A DNA stretch of 64,000 nucleotides from Harmothoe impar (GCA_947462335.1 OX381720.1:49966481-50030480); one strand, 5' to 3'. Counted from the stretch's first letter, positions 24,576 to 36,040 are shown. The notes: generated from the sequence alone by a model not told the origin. Translations and numbers: made by a program.

Positions 24576-24866
24576 AACCATTTCAGGTCCCTAACTGGGT
24601 CCCTATATTTAAATGGCTAGTTGTGGGGAAATATGACGGCATAAGGCTTTAAAGCATCATGCCCTTGGTCGTCATGATGTATGAATGCAACCTTGGTGAG
24701 TGACTCGCCAGAGCTGCATTCAAGCATCATGCCGACCCCACAGGGTTGATACACTCCCAATGGGTTGGCATGAAACACCAATGCAGCGACTCACCGACGC
24801 TGCATCAGTGCATCATAACGACAAATGTCCCCTTTTAGTGACATGCCGTTCTTAAATGATTAAGGA
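24576..24866. repeat. Palindromic MITE family copy
   Basis: Both ends (AACCATTTCAGG..., ...CCGTTCTTAAATGATTAA) and two diverged cores are recognisable. Confidence 0.65.
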
Positions 24867-25179
24867 CTTGGCATCCATCAATCCCTCCATCATCCCTACC
24901 CCTTCCCTCCACCTCCACCACCTCCACCACCACCTAGTCTAGGTACCTCCATTAAAGTCCACTCTCCTGCCTGATGTATAGCCTCACTCCATACTTAAGG
25001 GTAGTGCACCCATTACCTGGGCCCTGCTTGGAGAGCATAAAGACCCCTGAGGTAGCCATTTCCCCCCAGGTGTAGCTCTGGAGGAGTAGGGACTTGGTAT
25101 TCATGCATGCGGCCCTACTGCTGTCATGCAGGGTCTGGACAGCCATTTTAGAGTGAATTGGGATTCCTTAACCCAGTAG

Positions 25180-26070
25180 CTTCAGCACGAGGTACCAGCA
25201 GGACCCTTACCTAGCTGTAGTAAGAGTCTGGGAAGGATTATCTATAATCTACCACCAGGACCGTTACCTAGGTGTGACAGGAGTCTGGGCAGGACTAGGT
25301 ACCTCAAGGACTTTAACCTAGTTGTGGCAGGAGTCTGGACAAGGCCAGGTACCACCAAGACCCTTAGCTAGTTGTGGCAGGAGTCGGGGTAGGACTAGGC
25401 ACCGCCAGGACCCTTACCTACCCAGTGGGCACACCTCACAAAAGCAACACTTAATAAGCGCTTATTAAGCCCTACAGAGAATATGCAGAGCTAAATAAGC
25501 GCTTAATAAGTGGTCTGTACCCACTGGGTAGTTGTGGCAGGAGTCTGGGCAGGACTAGGTACCACCAGGACCCTTACCTACTTGTGGCAGGAGTCTGGAC
25601 AGGACTAGATACCGCCCTTACTTAGGTGTGACAGGGCCCTGAGTTGGACTAGGTACCATCAGGACACTCATCTAGTTGTGGCAGGAGTCTGTTCAGGACT
25701 AGGCACCTCAATGACCCTTACCTAGTTGTGGAAGGACTCGGTACCACCAGAACCCTCACCTAGTTGTGGCAGGAGTCTGTACAGGACTAGGTACCTCAAG
25801 GGCCCTTACCTAGTTGTGGCAGGTGTCTGGGCAGGACTAGCTACCACCTGGACCCGTACCTAGTTGTGCCAGGACCCCGGGTAGGACTAGGTACCACCAG
25901 GACCCTCACCTAGTTTTGACAGGACCCTGGGTAGGACTAGCTACCTCCAGGACACTTACCTAGTTGTGGCAGGACCCTGGGTAGGACTAGCTATCATCAG
26001 GACCCTCACCTAGTTGTGGCAGGACCCGGGTAGGACTAGCTACCCCCAGGACCCTCTTAGCACCAGGAGT
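25180..26070 (+). repeat. ~60-bp minisatellite (ACTAGGTACCACCAGGACCC)
   Basis: About thirteen imperfect units read roughly CAGGACCCTTACCTAGTTGT, then GGCAGGAGTCTGGGCAGGAC, then TAGGTACCAC. Unit variants differ by substitutions and short deletions. The same family occurs in reverse orientation at 57240-57730. One unit carries a small transposon insertion. Confidence 0.9.
25431..25528. mobile_element. 98-bp TA-flanked MITE inside the minisatellite
   Basis: CCCAGTGGGCAC and its complement GTACCCACTGGG bound two copies of CTTAATAAGCGCTTATTAAG-like palindrome. TA lies on each side (25429-25430 and 25529-25530). Neighbouring uninterrupted units read CCTAGTTGTGG, so the pre-insertion sequence is directly visible. 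Confidence 0.88.
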
Positions 26071-26184
26071 CTGTGCAGGCTATAAGAGAGGCTGAAGGCC
26101 TTGACCTTGCCTGCCCTGCCCCCTGGAGGAGGATGTAAAACGTGGTGGGTACTGAGTAGTACATTATAACCTATCAGCTCCCCC

Positions 26185-26200
26185 CCCCCCCACCACACTC
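26185..26200 (+). repeat. Poly(C) tract
   Basis: A short C run in otherwise non-coding sequence. Confidence 0.7.
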
Positions 26201-26974
26201 ATCTACCTGTCTGGGGTCAGTCTTTATTACATGGCAGACCCGGTGGCAGACACTGCACTATCCATATTACACCTATGGGAGCTCCATACACCATGTCCCC
26301 ACGGCTAACAAATTTGTTGATTTTCTTCATTTTTGAGACAGTAGGAACATATGATAAACACAAAAACCTGCATATCGAGATATAACATTGACATCATACT
26401 TCACTTGTTGAAGCCGGGTCATATCACATTCAGCCATTGTGTAATATCACCCTGCTTCAACTTGTGAAGTATAATGTACATGTTTGTCAATGGCGTAAAG
26501 TTCTGTCTAGATATAAATGTGGCACTGAGAGTGATCCATGTTGTATAATTTTTCGAGTTTTTGAGGATTTCTGTCAAGGATATCCATGCTATGTAAATTG
26601 GTGGTAAATCCACTGCTGGATATGCTAGAAGTACTCTGACAGCTTCAAACTAACTCCTGACCTTCCATCAGTGCTCATCTGTAGGTGTTAAGTGCACATT
26701 ATCAGTGGCAGGTGTAGCAGCGGAGTGTCTCCCCAGGGATGAGCTCAGGCCGATAAAAGATATACCGGTACTTGAGTTCGGGTAACATGGCTCAAAAAAG
26801 ATAGGCTAGGACTTTTCTTCTTACTTTTTACCAAATTTTCGTAAGGATTATGAGACAAACTTCCTCCATTCTCCGTAGAAAGAAAATCCAAAAATGCCTT
26901 CCAAAACAAAAAGTTAGGGTAGGGCCAAAGAAATAAGGTCGCCGGGCATAACTGAGCACAACTTTTTATTTTAA

Positions 26975-27060
26975 CCTAATGCATCATGCAAACCCTTTGT
27001 GAGTGTATCAACCACATTCGGGCTTCATGATGCTTGAACGCAGCTCTGGGGAGTTCCATG
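26975..27060. repeat. Palindromic MITE family, partial
   Basis: TAATGCATCATGCAAACCC through TTCATGATGCTTGAACGCAGC is recognisable; both ends are lost. Confidence 0.5.
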
Positions 27061-27311
27061 TAAATAGCGCCTAGCGTATAAACAGTTGCTTTCCTTTTTT
27101 TTCTATTCTTTTATTTTTTCTGCGTGTTTCCCTCTCAACCTGCTGTATTATATAAATAAATACATACTCACACAGACACAGCAGCCGGGAAAAAGAGACA
27201 AGTGTATTTTTATTCTGTGGTGGTTGGTTCCATCTTCTTTTGCCCGCCGGATCCTGTTTCACGAGTGCCACGGGCTCTGAGAAAAACATGTTTGTGTTTG
27301 CAGAGATAACA

Positions 27312-27877
27312 TAAGGGCCGAGTCGTTTATTACTAGCTGAGGGGGCTTGGTGGATTTTCCCGAACCAGCATTTTTTTCTCCAACCCCCTGACCAATTAGA
27401 TGATAGTTATCTCGACCGCCCACTACGTTTCGATTTTGAGAAATGACCCCCTACAAATCGCATGCACCTGTGGACTCACACATGGTCGCGAGTATCTAAA
27501 TTGGGGATGTCATTGACATCCCTTTTTTTTTTATTCCGATTATCGCGATTTTTTGTCTCGATTTTCCGATTTTTGTCGATGTTGAAATATAGTAGGATAA
27601 AGCATTAAATCAGTCCTGTTGAATCCAAAATGCCACAGATTTTGTGGTCATGGATTAATATGTGTCTGTAGGATTAATTATAAGCGTTCTAAAAATGAAT
27701 TGTTAGACTTGTTTTTTGGTCTGCATTTCCTTTTAGGTGATATATGTTGTTCTACTTGGAATATTTACAAAATTCTTTCAGTTTTGAAAATGGAATTCAT
27801 CATGCTTTTCAATTGTAGAAGAGTGTATCGATATACCCCCCCCCCCCCCCCAGCTGGCAATGAATGACTCGGCCCTA
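27312..27877. mobile_element. Inverted-repeat element with AGGGCCGAGTC ends
   Basis: The left AGGGCCGAGTCGTTTATTAC and right ATGAATGACTCGGCCCT ends are inverted. An internal GGGATGTCATTGACATCCC palindrome and TCGATTTTCCGATTTTTG-like text link it to the element at 38640-39062. An 82-codon frame inside shows no recognisable protein. Confidence 0.7.
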
Positions 27878-27879
27878 AA

Positions 27880-28440
27880 GTTGGCTGCTCGTGGAAGTGG
27901 AGATAGACATGTGTCATATGGTTTTATAGATTTACTTTGTATTTGTGTCATATCATGGAGGTTGATTTGTGGGACATTTTATTCAGTCTCACATATGGAC
28001 TTATAATCAAACCGAGTGGAAATAAAAAGTAGTGAAAACAATGACAATGCCAGAAAAATAAAGGTGTGTTTCAATTTATCTAAATCTACCTAGTCAAACA
28101 GGGCCGAGCTTAAAACACATTCATAAAAAACTGACTAAAAAAATAGAGACATCAGCATAGATTTGCCGTCAGTTGATTTGTCTGCATATCTGTCTCTGCA
28201 GGAATATACTTGTGGAGAATTGTTTTACTGTTGCCGACGTTGAGATGATATCTTTTACTGCATTACCAACAATGACGCCTGAATACACCCGCATAGTCAA
28301 CCATGATTACAATGGTGATTATAATCACTAAAAACTGTACAGTCATATTCAAATCAAGAATATATTTAATATGTTCTATACATGAAGTGTAGAGTACATA
28401 ATCACATTCATGACAGAGGTAATCAGGTATTATTTATTCC
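27880..28440. other. Non-coding AT-rich stretch
   Basis: Nothing recognised. Confidence 0.35.
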
Positions 28441-28446
28441 TCTCAT

Positions 28447-28696
28447 AACCCTTTCAGGACGGCATGTCACTAAAAGATGACATTTGTCGTCATGATGGAC
28501 CAATGCAGCCCTGGCAATAACTCGCTGGTGCTGCATTGGTGTATCATGCCGACCCTTTTGGAGTACATCAACCCCATAGGGTTGACATCATGCTTGAATG
28601 CAGCCCTGGCGAGTTACTCGCCAGGGCTGCATTGATGTATCATGACGACCAAGGACATGAGGCTTTTAGGCATTATGCTGTCCTGCAAGGGATAAT
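28447..28696. repeat. Palindromic MITE family, well-preserved copy
   Basis: It starts AACCCTTTCAGGACGGCATG and has a perfect 31-bp core palindrome at about 28602-28632 (inner CCTGGCGAGTTACTCGCCAGG, trimmed arms GCAGCC/GGCTGC). It ends TGCTGTCCTGCAAGGGATAA. It is the best example of the family architecture. Confidence 0.85.
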
Positions 28697-29314
28697 GAAC
28701 AAGATAAGGACAAACTGCTTTTACAGATTATGAGATAAGGTGCATTGTTCACCTATGTGTGATTGGCTGAGGCAGCTAATTTTGGCCGACCATGGGCACA
28801 GCCTGTATTGTGGTATACAAACGTATTGTTGGCATGATGCATATCTGCAGCCCTGAGTCTACTCAACAGTGCTGCATATGCATAGCAAAAGAAGACGCCC
28901 CAAAAAACAGCATCATGGGAACAATTGGCATTATGCATTAAATCACTGTGTGACCCTGAAGGAATTAAACGCCTTCCTGAAGATAACTGGAGAAAATAGC
29001 AAAATAACAGAGCATGAGCAGAAGGCACAATGACGGTCAGACTGATATATTAGTAGACTGCATATATATTAATCGGGAGATTGTAGATCGGCGATGTAAT
29101 CAATCTGACGGCTATTCATACCGGTTAATATAATACCTTAACTGTTTAACTAAGGCGTGAAGCAACCACTACATATGGCTCCACACAGCAGGCAGGCCTG
29201 TAGTGTGGTCTCAGTACAGAGCTTCATCAATGTGCAATCCCACAACCAGTCCCTACCTGCTTCTCTCTCACCCTCCTGCCCCACCAGCTCTCTGTGGTCA
29301 GAGTAGGAAGTCTA

Positions 29315-29757
29315 CCGTAAAACCTCGCGTATAAGCCTAAATCATGTAACAGCCGCACCTAGACTTTGGGAATATCCTATAAACCTCTTAGGGGGTTTGA
29401 TTATGGCAACTTTAGTACTGTGGTATGTAATAGATAGACTATGGTTATGAGAGGCTAACTCAAAATAACCACAGTAAACTGGCTGGCACCCTTATAATAC
29501 AGTAGTCATATTTTGAGTTAGCCTCACATAACCATTGTCTATCTGTTTTAAACCACAGCTGTAAGGTTATGTGAGTCTACACAGAAATAACCAAGGTGTG
29601 AACTCCTTTGTTTTAGCCCTCCGCTGTGGTTTAAACATCTAAAAACTCGCGTCTAAGCCCGGGGTCCAAGCCGTAGCCTGACTCTGTGCCGATCCTATAA
29701 GCTGTACTGGTGATCTGACTTGCGTACTAGCCGCAGCTTATACATGAGGTTTTACGG
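29315..29757. mobile_element. 'CGCGTATAAGCC' MITE carrying a nested insertion
   Basis: The left CCGTAAAACCTCGCGTATAAG and right TACATGAGGTTTTACGG ends are inverted and TA-flanked. About 29388-29640 is foreign: it contains arms GGTTATGAGAGGCTAACTCA and TGAGTTAGCCTCACATAACC that fold on each other. Its CAAAATAACCACAGTAAACT phrase resembles the tandem array at 45.9-47.1 kb. Confidence 0.75.
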
Positions 29758-30014
29758 TAGGTACCATCAGGACCCATCGTGGTAAGAGGTGTATCCCCAG
29801 TGTGGTCCCCGGTACACACCTCCATCAATGTCCAATCAGACAACCAGCCCCTGACCTCCTCTTCTACCCCTTACCCACTACCCCCCCCCCCGCCCACCTA
29901 CCCACCACCCCTACTGGCCCTAGGCTGTAATCCACTCTTCTCATTCACCCTCTGCCCCTGACCACATTTTTTTCTGTCTCCCATCCTGACTCTGTTCGTC
30001 TTGCCTGGTTCTAA

Positions 30015-30240
30015 CAAGGCGAGGGAGTGGAGGGAAGCGGTAACTCCTTCTGCGGTTAGATGAAGGAGTGGAGGGAAGCAGTAACTCCTTCTGCGGTTAG
30101 ATGAGGGAGTGGAGGGAAGCGGTAACTCCTTCTGCGGTTAGATGAGGGAGTGGAGGGAAGCGGTAACTCCTTCTGCGGTTAGATGAGGGAGTGGAGGGAA
30201 GCGGTAACTCCTTCTGCGGTTAGGTGAAGGAGCAGAGGAA
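30015..30240 (+). repeat. 41-bp minisatellite, five units plus a partial
   Basis: Units read TGAGGGAGTGGAGGGAAGCG then GTAACTCCTTCTGCGGTTAGA, nearly identical to each other. Each contains AAGGAGT or AGGGAGT opposite ACTCCTT, so each unit can fold into a hairpin. Confidence 0.92.
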
Positions 30241-30417
30241 CGTGGTAGCTCTGTACCTTTGTATGTGAGCAGCTACATAGAAAGGATGCACCAGATTACT
30301 TTCCGCCATGGCCACTGACATTGAAAATCCATTTAATCAAAATCTTTTTTTTTTAAATTTGGCTGCGCGCATTTTTCAGTAAGGTGAGCAGTAGGTAAGC
30401 TGAGAAGGGTAATTTGC

Positions 30418-31080
30418 ATGCCCCCATTATCCTTTCTGCATTCCATCATGCGTAAAGTGGATTACAGAAATCCAGATAAGAAATATGAGATCAAGTACAG
30501 CGAAGTGCCATGTAAATTCTGTAAGGGCTATCAACACTCAACAAAAATGGCTGTGTTTCAGCCTAGACCTTATGATATACCAGCTGCAGAGCCTGTCACT
30601 GTATCAGATGAATGAAAAGCTCTAGACTCCCCCTCCATCCCTAACCCCCAATTTTCTGCTATCTGCCGCCTTATAAGTTACAGGGTTACGCTAGTTCCTG
30701 CACATTGACAGGTTCCGGCCGTCGATAAACTGGTCCACTGATTGATCGGCCGGGCGTGTCGATTAGCACTGACCGATTGATCAGTGTAAATCACGGGCGG
30801 CCATTAGGGTTGGGGTCCGCTGGGACCCAGCAGTAAAGGGGTGGGAACCTGTGTGCCCACTGGGACCAGCAGAGTGATTGCTACACAAGAGCTGAATTGG
30901 CTTTTATGAGAAATGATTTTAAGGTCTTGACAAAAATCTGAGAGATTGAAGTAGACTTCCTGTTAACTGTTAAAAAGTCCTGCCTTAAGAATACACAGTG
31001 GCTGAAGTTTAAGCAGCACTTTTTCTCCCTCTTTGAGATGGAAAACCATTTCAATCCCACTTTCTTGGAGTGCTGATCCA
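30418..31080. other. Unassigned stretch with a short Cys-containing frame
   Basis: A 65-codon plus-strand frame at 30418-30615 includes VPCKFCKGYQHSTKMAVFQP. The CxxC...H spacing is suggestive of a zinc-binding knuckle but no family is recognised and no repeat matches. I leave it uncalled. Confidence 0.2.
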
Positions 31081-31270
31081 AGGATTTAGTCTTTCATCTA
31101 GGTTTTTGCCACTTTGGATGCTTTGGGTGTAGATTATGGTGAACTTATCTGCGATGTTGAGCTACCAGTTTACCATACAGTTGATAAATTCTAAGTCCAG
31201 ATATTTTGAAGGGATGTTCATTAAAATATGGATTAATGATTCTCAGCTTCACCATGTCCTCATGCATTGG

Positions 31271-31600
31271 CTACCAAACAACTCTTAAAGGCATAGAACT
31301 TGCTACCCCGGCAGCAACAGTTGGAGTGCAGGCATGACAGTTACTCAGCCCTTTATATTCGGTGGCCCGGGGTGTAAGGCTACAGAGTCTAACATTGGCA
31401 ATAACAGGCACAAATGAAACACTCCTCCATTTGGATGAGACAGCAGTGTAAGAATAGTCTCTTTGTGCCAGGATTCCCCCTTTGTCTCTCTGTAATGGAT
31501 TATAACATGTCCATATGGAGAAGTGGTAATCCATTTAAGAAGACACAAATCTAAGTGGGGAATTATTGATTTATTGAATCTGAATTAATGGAACTCCTAT
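31271..31600 (-). pseudogene. Decayed retroelement-like segment (partner 63750-63960)
   Basis: The minus strand encodes, in two adjacent frames, KWITTSPYGHVIIHYRETKG, then LCLLLPMLDSVALHPGPPN, then NCHACTPTVAAGV. The LLL...D-x-A-x-x-PGP pattern recalls N-termini of some marine non-LTR ORF2 proteins, which carry 2A-like NPGP motifs; here the Asn is His. An inverted related copy runs off the window end. Assignment is tentative. Confidence 0.3.
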
Positions 31601-32065
31601 AGTCTTCATAGCCTCAAGCTCAAAGGCATAGGATTAGTCTTGCCAAAGCTCAAAGGATGCTTGGTTGTTTCACAGCCACAAATAAGGTCATATCAAGGAT
31701 TGTGTTTGTATTCAAGGACATTTCTTTCTTTTAACACATACTATAAAGTCTAGGGTACAACCTGCATCCTTGAAATAACCAGGACCTGGAATAATCTATA
31801 GCCAACCCATGTGGTCTAAAAATGCTACCGGTAGTTCTGAAGTATAGCTTCTAAAAAGCTTCATATAAGAAAGGAGGTTGGGAAAACCCTATAACTTGTT
31901 CTAGGGTTCTGATACGCGCAGACCCTATGACATTTGTATGGCTGTACTTTATATTCAATAAGTCTCGCTGTGTCCAAAGTCCTGCATGTACCCATGCCTC
32001 AAGCAAACACTCGGAAGGACAGGTAGAACTAGCAGGAGGTATCGAACAGGCAGGTATCCAGACTA

Positions 32066-32499
32066 CCATAAAGTCTCGCGTAGAATCTGTGGCTATTACA
32101 CAAGTCCGATCGCCAGTGGTTCTTAAAGGATCAACCCAAAGTCGTGCTGCAGCTTATACGCAAGGTTCTATAGATAAACTACAGTCCCAAATTTTTTTTT
32201 CAGACCAGCTGTCAGTCAAAGTTGGGGTGCGGCTAATACATGAGTCTTATACACAAGAATTTACAGTATTGTAACACCTCTCTGATAAGCCTTTTTTTTT
32301 GGGGGGGGGGGGAATGTTTGGCCTGATTCGGCTATTAGCATCTGCTCAAAGTGGGGGTCGGCTAATAAGGGAGGTATTTTATCCAGTAAGTTGTAGTTTA
32401 AAGCTCTCTAAATGACCCAAAATTTGGCGTATAGAATTCTCTCAAACTGGGGGGTCGGCTTACAAGGAAGGTAGGCTTATCAGAGAGGTTTTACGGTAC
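32066..32499. mobile_element. Two adjoining TA-type MITEs
   Basis: The first (32066-32274) runs from TACCATAAAGTCTCGCGTAG to TATACACAAGAATTTACAGTA. The second (32275-32499) runs from TGTAACACCTCTCTGATAAG to CTTATCAGAGAGGTTTTACG. Each has inverted ends; they abut with no spacer. Confidence 0.7.
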
Positions 32500-32641
32500 C
32501 ATGATTTACATGGGGCAGGTACCCAGGCTACCAGGCCACCTGAGGCTGACAAAAACCAGCTCCACTCTCCCTGTGGTAATTAGGCCAACTACTTCTGACA
32601 TCACTTGCTGCTATAGTAAAGGCCTTAAAGATCTTAATGCT

Positions 32642-33125
32642 GTAACCCTTTAAGGACAAATGTCGCTAAAACATGACATTGGTGGGCATGATGCACCAAT
32701 GTAGCCCAGGCGAGTAAATCGCTGGTGCTACATTGCCGACCCATTTGGGAGTGTCACAGCCGTAGAGTCGGCATGATGCTTGAATGCAACGTTGGCGAGT
32801 TACTCACTAGGCTGCATTCATGCTTCATGATGAACAAGGGCATGATTCATTAAGCCATCATGCTGTCCTTAAAAGGTTAATGCTTTAAGGACAGCATAAT
32901 GCCTCAAGGCACATTTTTATGTCATCAAGATACTGATGCAGCGCTGGCGAGAAATCTGCCGGCTGAGTAAATTAGTGAAACTGCATTGGTATTGGTGCAT
33001 CATACCAAAGCTTAAGGTCTGTCTAACAGGTAGGATAACCATTTTGCTACTTTGTTACTCGACACAGCTGTATTCATACATCATGCCATAGGGTATTAAA
33101 GCTCTATGCTGCCCTTGAAGCGTCA
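32642..33125. repeat. Two palindromic MITE copies in tandem
   Basis: The first ends TCCTTAAAAGGTTAA at about 32880, where a second degenerate copy begins (TTTAAGGACAGCATAATGCC). Cores are diverged. Confidence 0.65.
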
Positions 33126-33129
33126 ACTT

Positions 33130-33930
33130 CTCCGCATATCAAAATGTGCACTGATAGAGTTATCATGCAAAGTCAATGCCCTTTGTCAGTAGAGCCTAGG
33201 ATATAAAAAATAGACAGTGAATTCTGTGCTGTAGTGATTACTGTTGACCTTTTAAAGTCTGCATAATGCAGTACAGAATAGAAACAGGTTAATTGCCTTT
33301 AACTCCCAAGCAGTGAACGAGAAAACCTGATCCATATTGAAGTTTATTTTATTTTGCGAGGCATGTTTTGAATTGGTTGTACACATGGCCAATTTCAACT
33401 TGATTAAATCGGGGATTTCTATTTACCTTTTTTTACTATTCTCAAGAACAATTTATTCAATAAATGCAGATGGAATAACACTATGACCTTTCTAGGGTTA
33501 TTGACTCAGGGAGCTTCTGCTCCCAGAGTCTTATGCGACGCCTCTGTGAGACACTTTCCACTGATCTGTGCAAAAAAAAGTAAATCAATATTTCTCACAG
33601 AAAAAAACAACATTCGATATTGCTGTGATGCACAGACACAATTGAACTGTTTTCTGTTCCAATGCAACAAACCCCAACAGTTTCTGTCCATTGGCTCTAT
33701 CTGAAATTCTATCTCAAAGTAGACCTGTCCAAAAAAGGTCATTTTTTCCTAACTGTAGACAAACATCAAAGTACTGCTGTAGACATTTTGTCGATTTCGG
33801 CATTTAGTGTTAAACCTATGGGAAATCAGAATTCTGAGTGGGTGAGACGTTTTTTGTCAGACCAGTTTGCCATCTGTGGACATAAAATCGATGTGGGGTG
33901 GAGTGGTGGTTGGGATTTGGGGTGTAGTTG
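33130..33930. other. Non-coding stretch
   Basis: Short overlapping frames on both strands near 33480-33930 show no recognised protein. Confidence 0.35.
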
Positions 33931-33936
33931 AGGTTA

Positions 33937-34150
33937 AGCACACTACAGCCAGCACACTACAGACAGCACACTACAGACAGCACACTACAGCCAGCACATT
34001 ACAGACAGCACACTACAGACAGACACTACAGGCAGCACACTACAGACACCACACTACAGACAGCACACTACAGACACCACACTACAGACAGCACACTACA
34101 GACAGCACACCACAGACAGCACACCACAGACAGCACACCACAGACACCTG
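33937..34150 (+). repeat. 15-bp satellite (CACTACAGACAGCAC)
   Basis: About fourteen units of CACTACAGACAGCAC with T/C and A/C variants. Frames through it are artefacts. Confidence 0.95.
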
Positions 34151-34214
34151 CCCTGAGTCTTTTGTGATTAGGATCACACGCTAGATTTTTTTACTATTTT
34201 TCCCGCTCGAGAAC

Positions 34215-35757
34215 AAGTCCTTATTGCTGCTCATCCCTTACCCACTCCGTACCCATCCCTGTGTATCTTAGTGGGTGACCACACTCATCTCTATGGAAGC
34301 CAAACGTAAATAGCGATAGAGACAAATAGGATCGGGATAACTGAAGTAGTATTATCTAAATGAAATATGCATGTGGCCTGGCATTAGCGGAGGCCTGCTG
34401 CTATTATTGGTGTTATTGTTGGGAGCCACGCTTCACATAAAAACCTCATTTTACGATGGTCGGCGTAATCATGCAAACTGATTTGTGCTTTCACCAAGCG
34501 ACCAATGATAAGAATTAGTTTAGTAAAATAATTATTAATAATACTAGTTTTTTTGCTGCTGTGTGGACAATGGAGGGTGGTTTGATGAAGTGGGTGTTGC
34601 TTAATGGCCTTTTGGCAGCCAGAAATCAAGTGTAATTAGTTAACATTAGAACCAGGACCATTGGTGGCGTTCAAAAATTGCTGCTGTCTGTGGTTGGTGT
34701 GGTTTTCAATCTGTTTATGAGAGAATCACTCACATTTAGCGCATTTAGTCAATGAGCATTACTTTTTGCTTTCTTAAGATAATAACTATTTAAAAACATT
34801 TCCTTTTATAATTTGTGTAATGTTTGTTTAGCAACCTATTGTAAAATAAGAATGTCTACTTGAATTTCGATCTAGTATTTATCAAAGAGGCAAGGAGTTG
34901 GTTACATATGGAAAGTTCAGAAGTGTAAGAGGCATGTAAATACTTAGAACGTCTCCATTTGAAGGTTCATATTGATTTCCTCTCTGATAACCTTAAACTT
35001 TTGAGTGGAAAGCACACAACATTATAAGAGTTTACAAGTGACTGGGGGAAATGGTCATTTTAATTTAGATGAATTTGTTTCACTGAATTGACTCACTGCA
35101 GTGCCATGGTTTTAGTAGCAGTTGCAGAAGTGAGAATCAAAATTACTTGATTTATGGTGACCAAAGATTAGTATCTGACTCCTATTTCTCACTAAAATAG
35201 GTTAGAATTTTGCAGGGACCCACCAAATTATTGAAAATGGTAGTGAACATGCTGTTTATAATTTTGGCGGGAACAAGCAGAGGTCTTTTCTCCCCCCGTT
35301 GGCTTGTTCCTGGCTGGCTGGTGGTGGTTCACACTTACCTTATGGTCTCTAAGCGACTACTGACTGGTACCAGCGCTAATTGCACCTCCTTGGTGTTTGT
35401 CTCATAAAATATTGACAATGGCCTGCACCCTATTTCTGCCTCTCAGGGGCCCTTGGGTCTGTGTCGGTCACGTCTTCCCCAGCAGTGATTTGACTGTCTG
35501 TCTGGATTCACTGTTTGCCATTCTGATGTTGCTCTGCATGCATTTGTTGACTGGATTGAGTGATGTGGATCAGTGTGAGGTTTACATTGAAGGTTTTGTA
35601 GACTTCCTCATAAAGCTCTGTTTGAACTCCTCCAGGGTGAAAACAGACCATGTAGGTCTACTTGAGGAGGGAGAGGGTCTATTATAGAACCTACCAAGGG
35701 GGGGTATGGATTCCCTATATTACCCGAGGCAAGTGTTGGAGTGATTTGTCAAGGTGC
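34215..35757 (+). repeat. 1.5-kb duplicated unit, direct copy
   Basis: Matches the complement of 57785-59290 over its full length with substitutions and small indels. It contains an open frame near one end (see 35397-35687). It is probably an interspersed mobile element of unknown class; I saw no clear terminal repeats. Confidence 0.8.
35397..35687 (+). CDS. Conserved small frame in the 1.5-kb unit, unknown product
   Basis: A 96-codon frame starts MSHKILTMACTLFLPLRGPWV and continues through LFAILMLLCMHLLTGLSDVDQCEVYIEGFVDFLIKLCLNSSRVKTD. The inverted partner at 57874-58143 keeps 89 codons open with about eight differences. The first 60 residues are hydrophobic, which could mean a signal or membrane segment, and the end is hydrophilic. 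I recognise no family. It may instead be an exon whose frame merely looks intact. Confidence 0.3.
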   Translation: MSHKILTMACTLFLPLRGPWVCVGHVFPSSDLTVCLDSLFAILMLLCMHLLTGLSDVDQCEVYIEGFVDFLIKLCLNSSRVKTDHVGLLEEGEGLL

Positions 35758-35866
35758 AGCTGAGGGAAGACATGGAGCCAGTTGCTGAGGGCCTTTTCTA
35801 TTTTTGACAGGGATGTCTTCTGTAGTAGAATCCTGTGAATCATTTAAGTGTTACAAGGACAACATT

Positions 35867-36040
35867 AACCCTTCAAGGATAGCATGTTGCCTGAAAGCCA
35901 CATTTGTTGCCATGATGTACCAACTGAGAGCCAGCGAGCCACTCGCTGGCACTGCATCAGCGCATCATCACAACCCTTAGAGAGCGTATCAACATCATAG
36001 GGTCAGCATGATATATGAATGCTGCCTAGGCAAGTAATTT
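35867..36040. repeat. Palindromic MITE family copy, partial
   Basis: It starts AACCCTTCAAGGATAGCATG and contains a diverged core; the right end is lost. Confidence 0.6.

Noticed and set aside
25180..26070. Regular repeats considered as a CRISPR array
   Set aside because: Units are adjacent imperfect copies without unique spacers, in an animal genome; it is a minisatellite.
30418..30615. Zinc-knuckle-like 65-codon frame
   Set aside because: One CxxC and a His are not enough, and no repeat or family match was seen.
33867..34184. Overlapping Thr/His/Gln-rich frames
   Set aside because: Produced by a 15-bp satellite whose period is a multiple of three.
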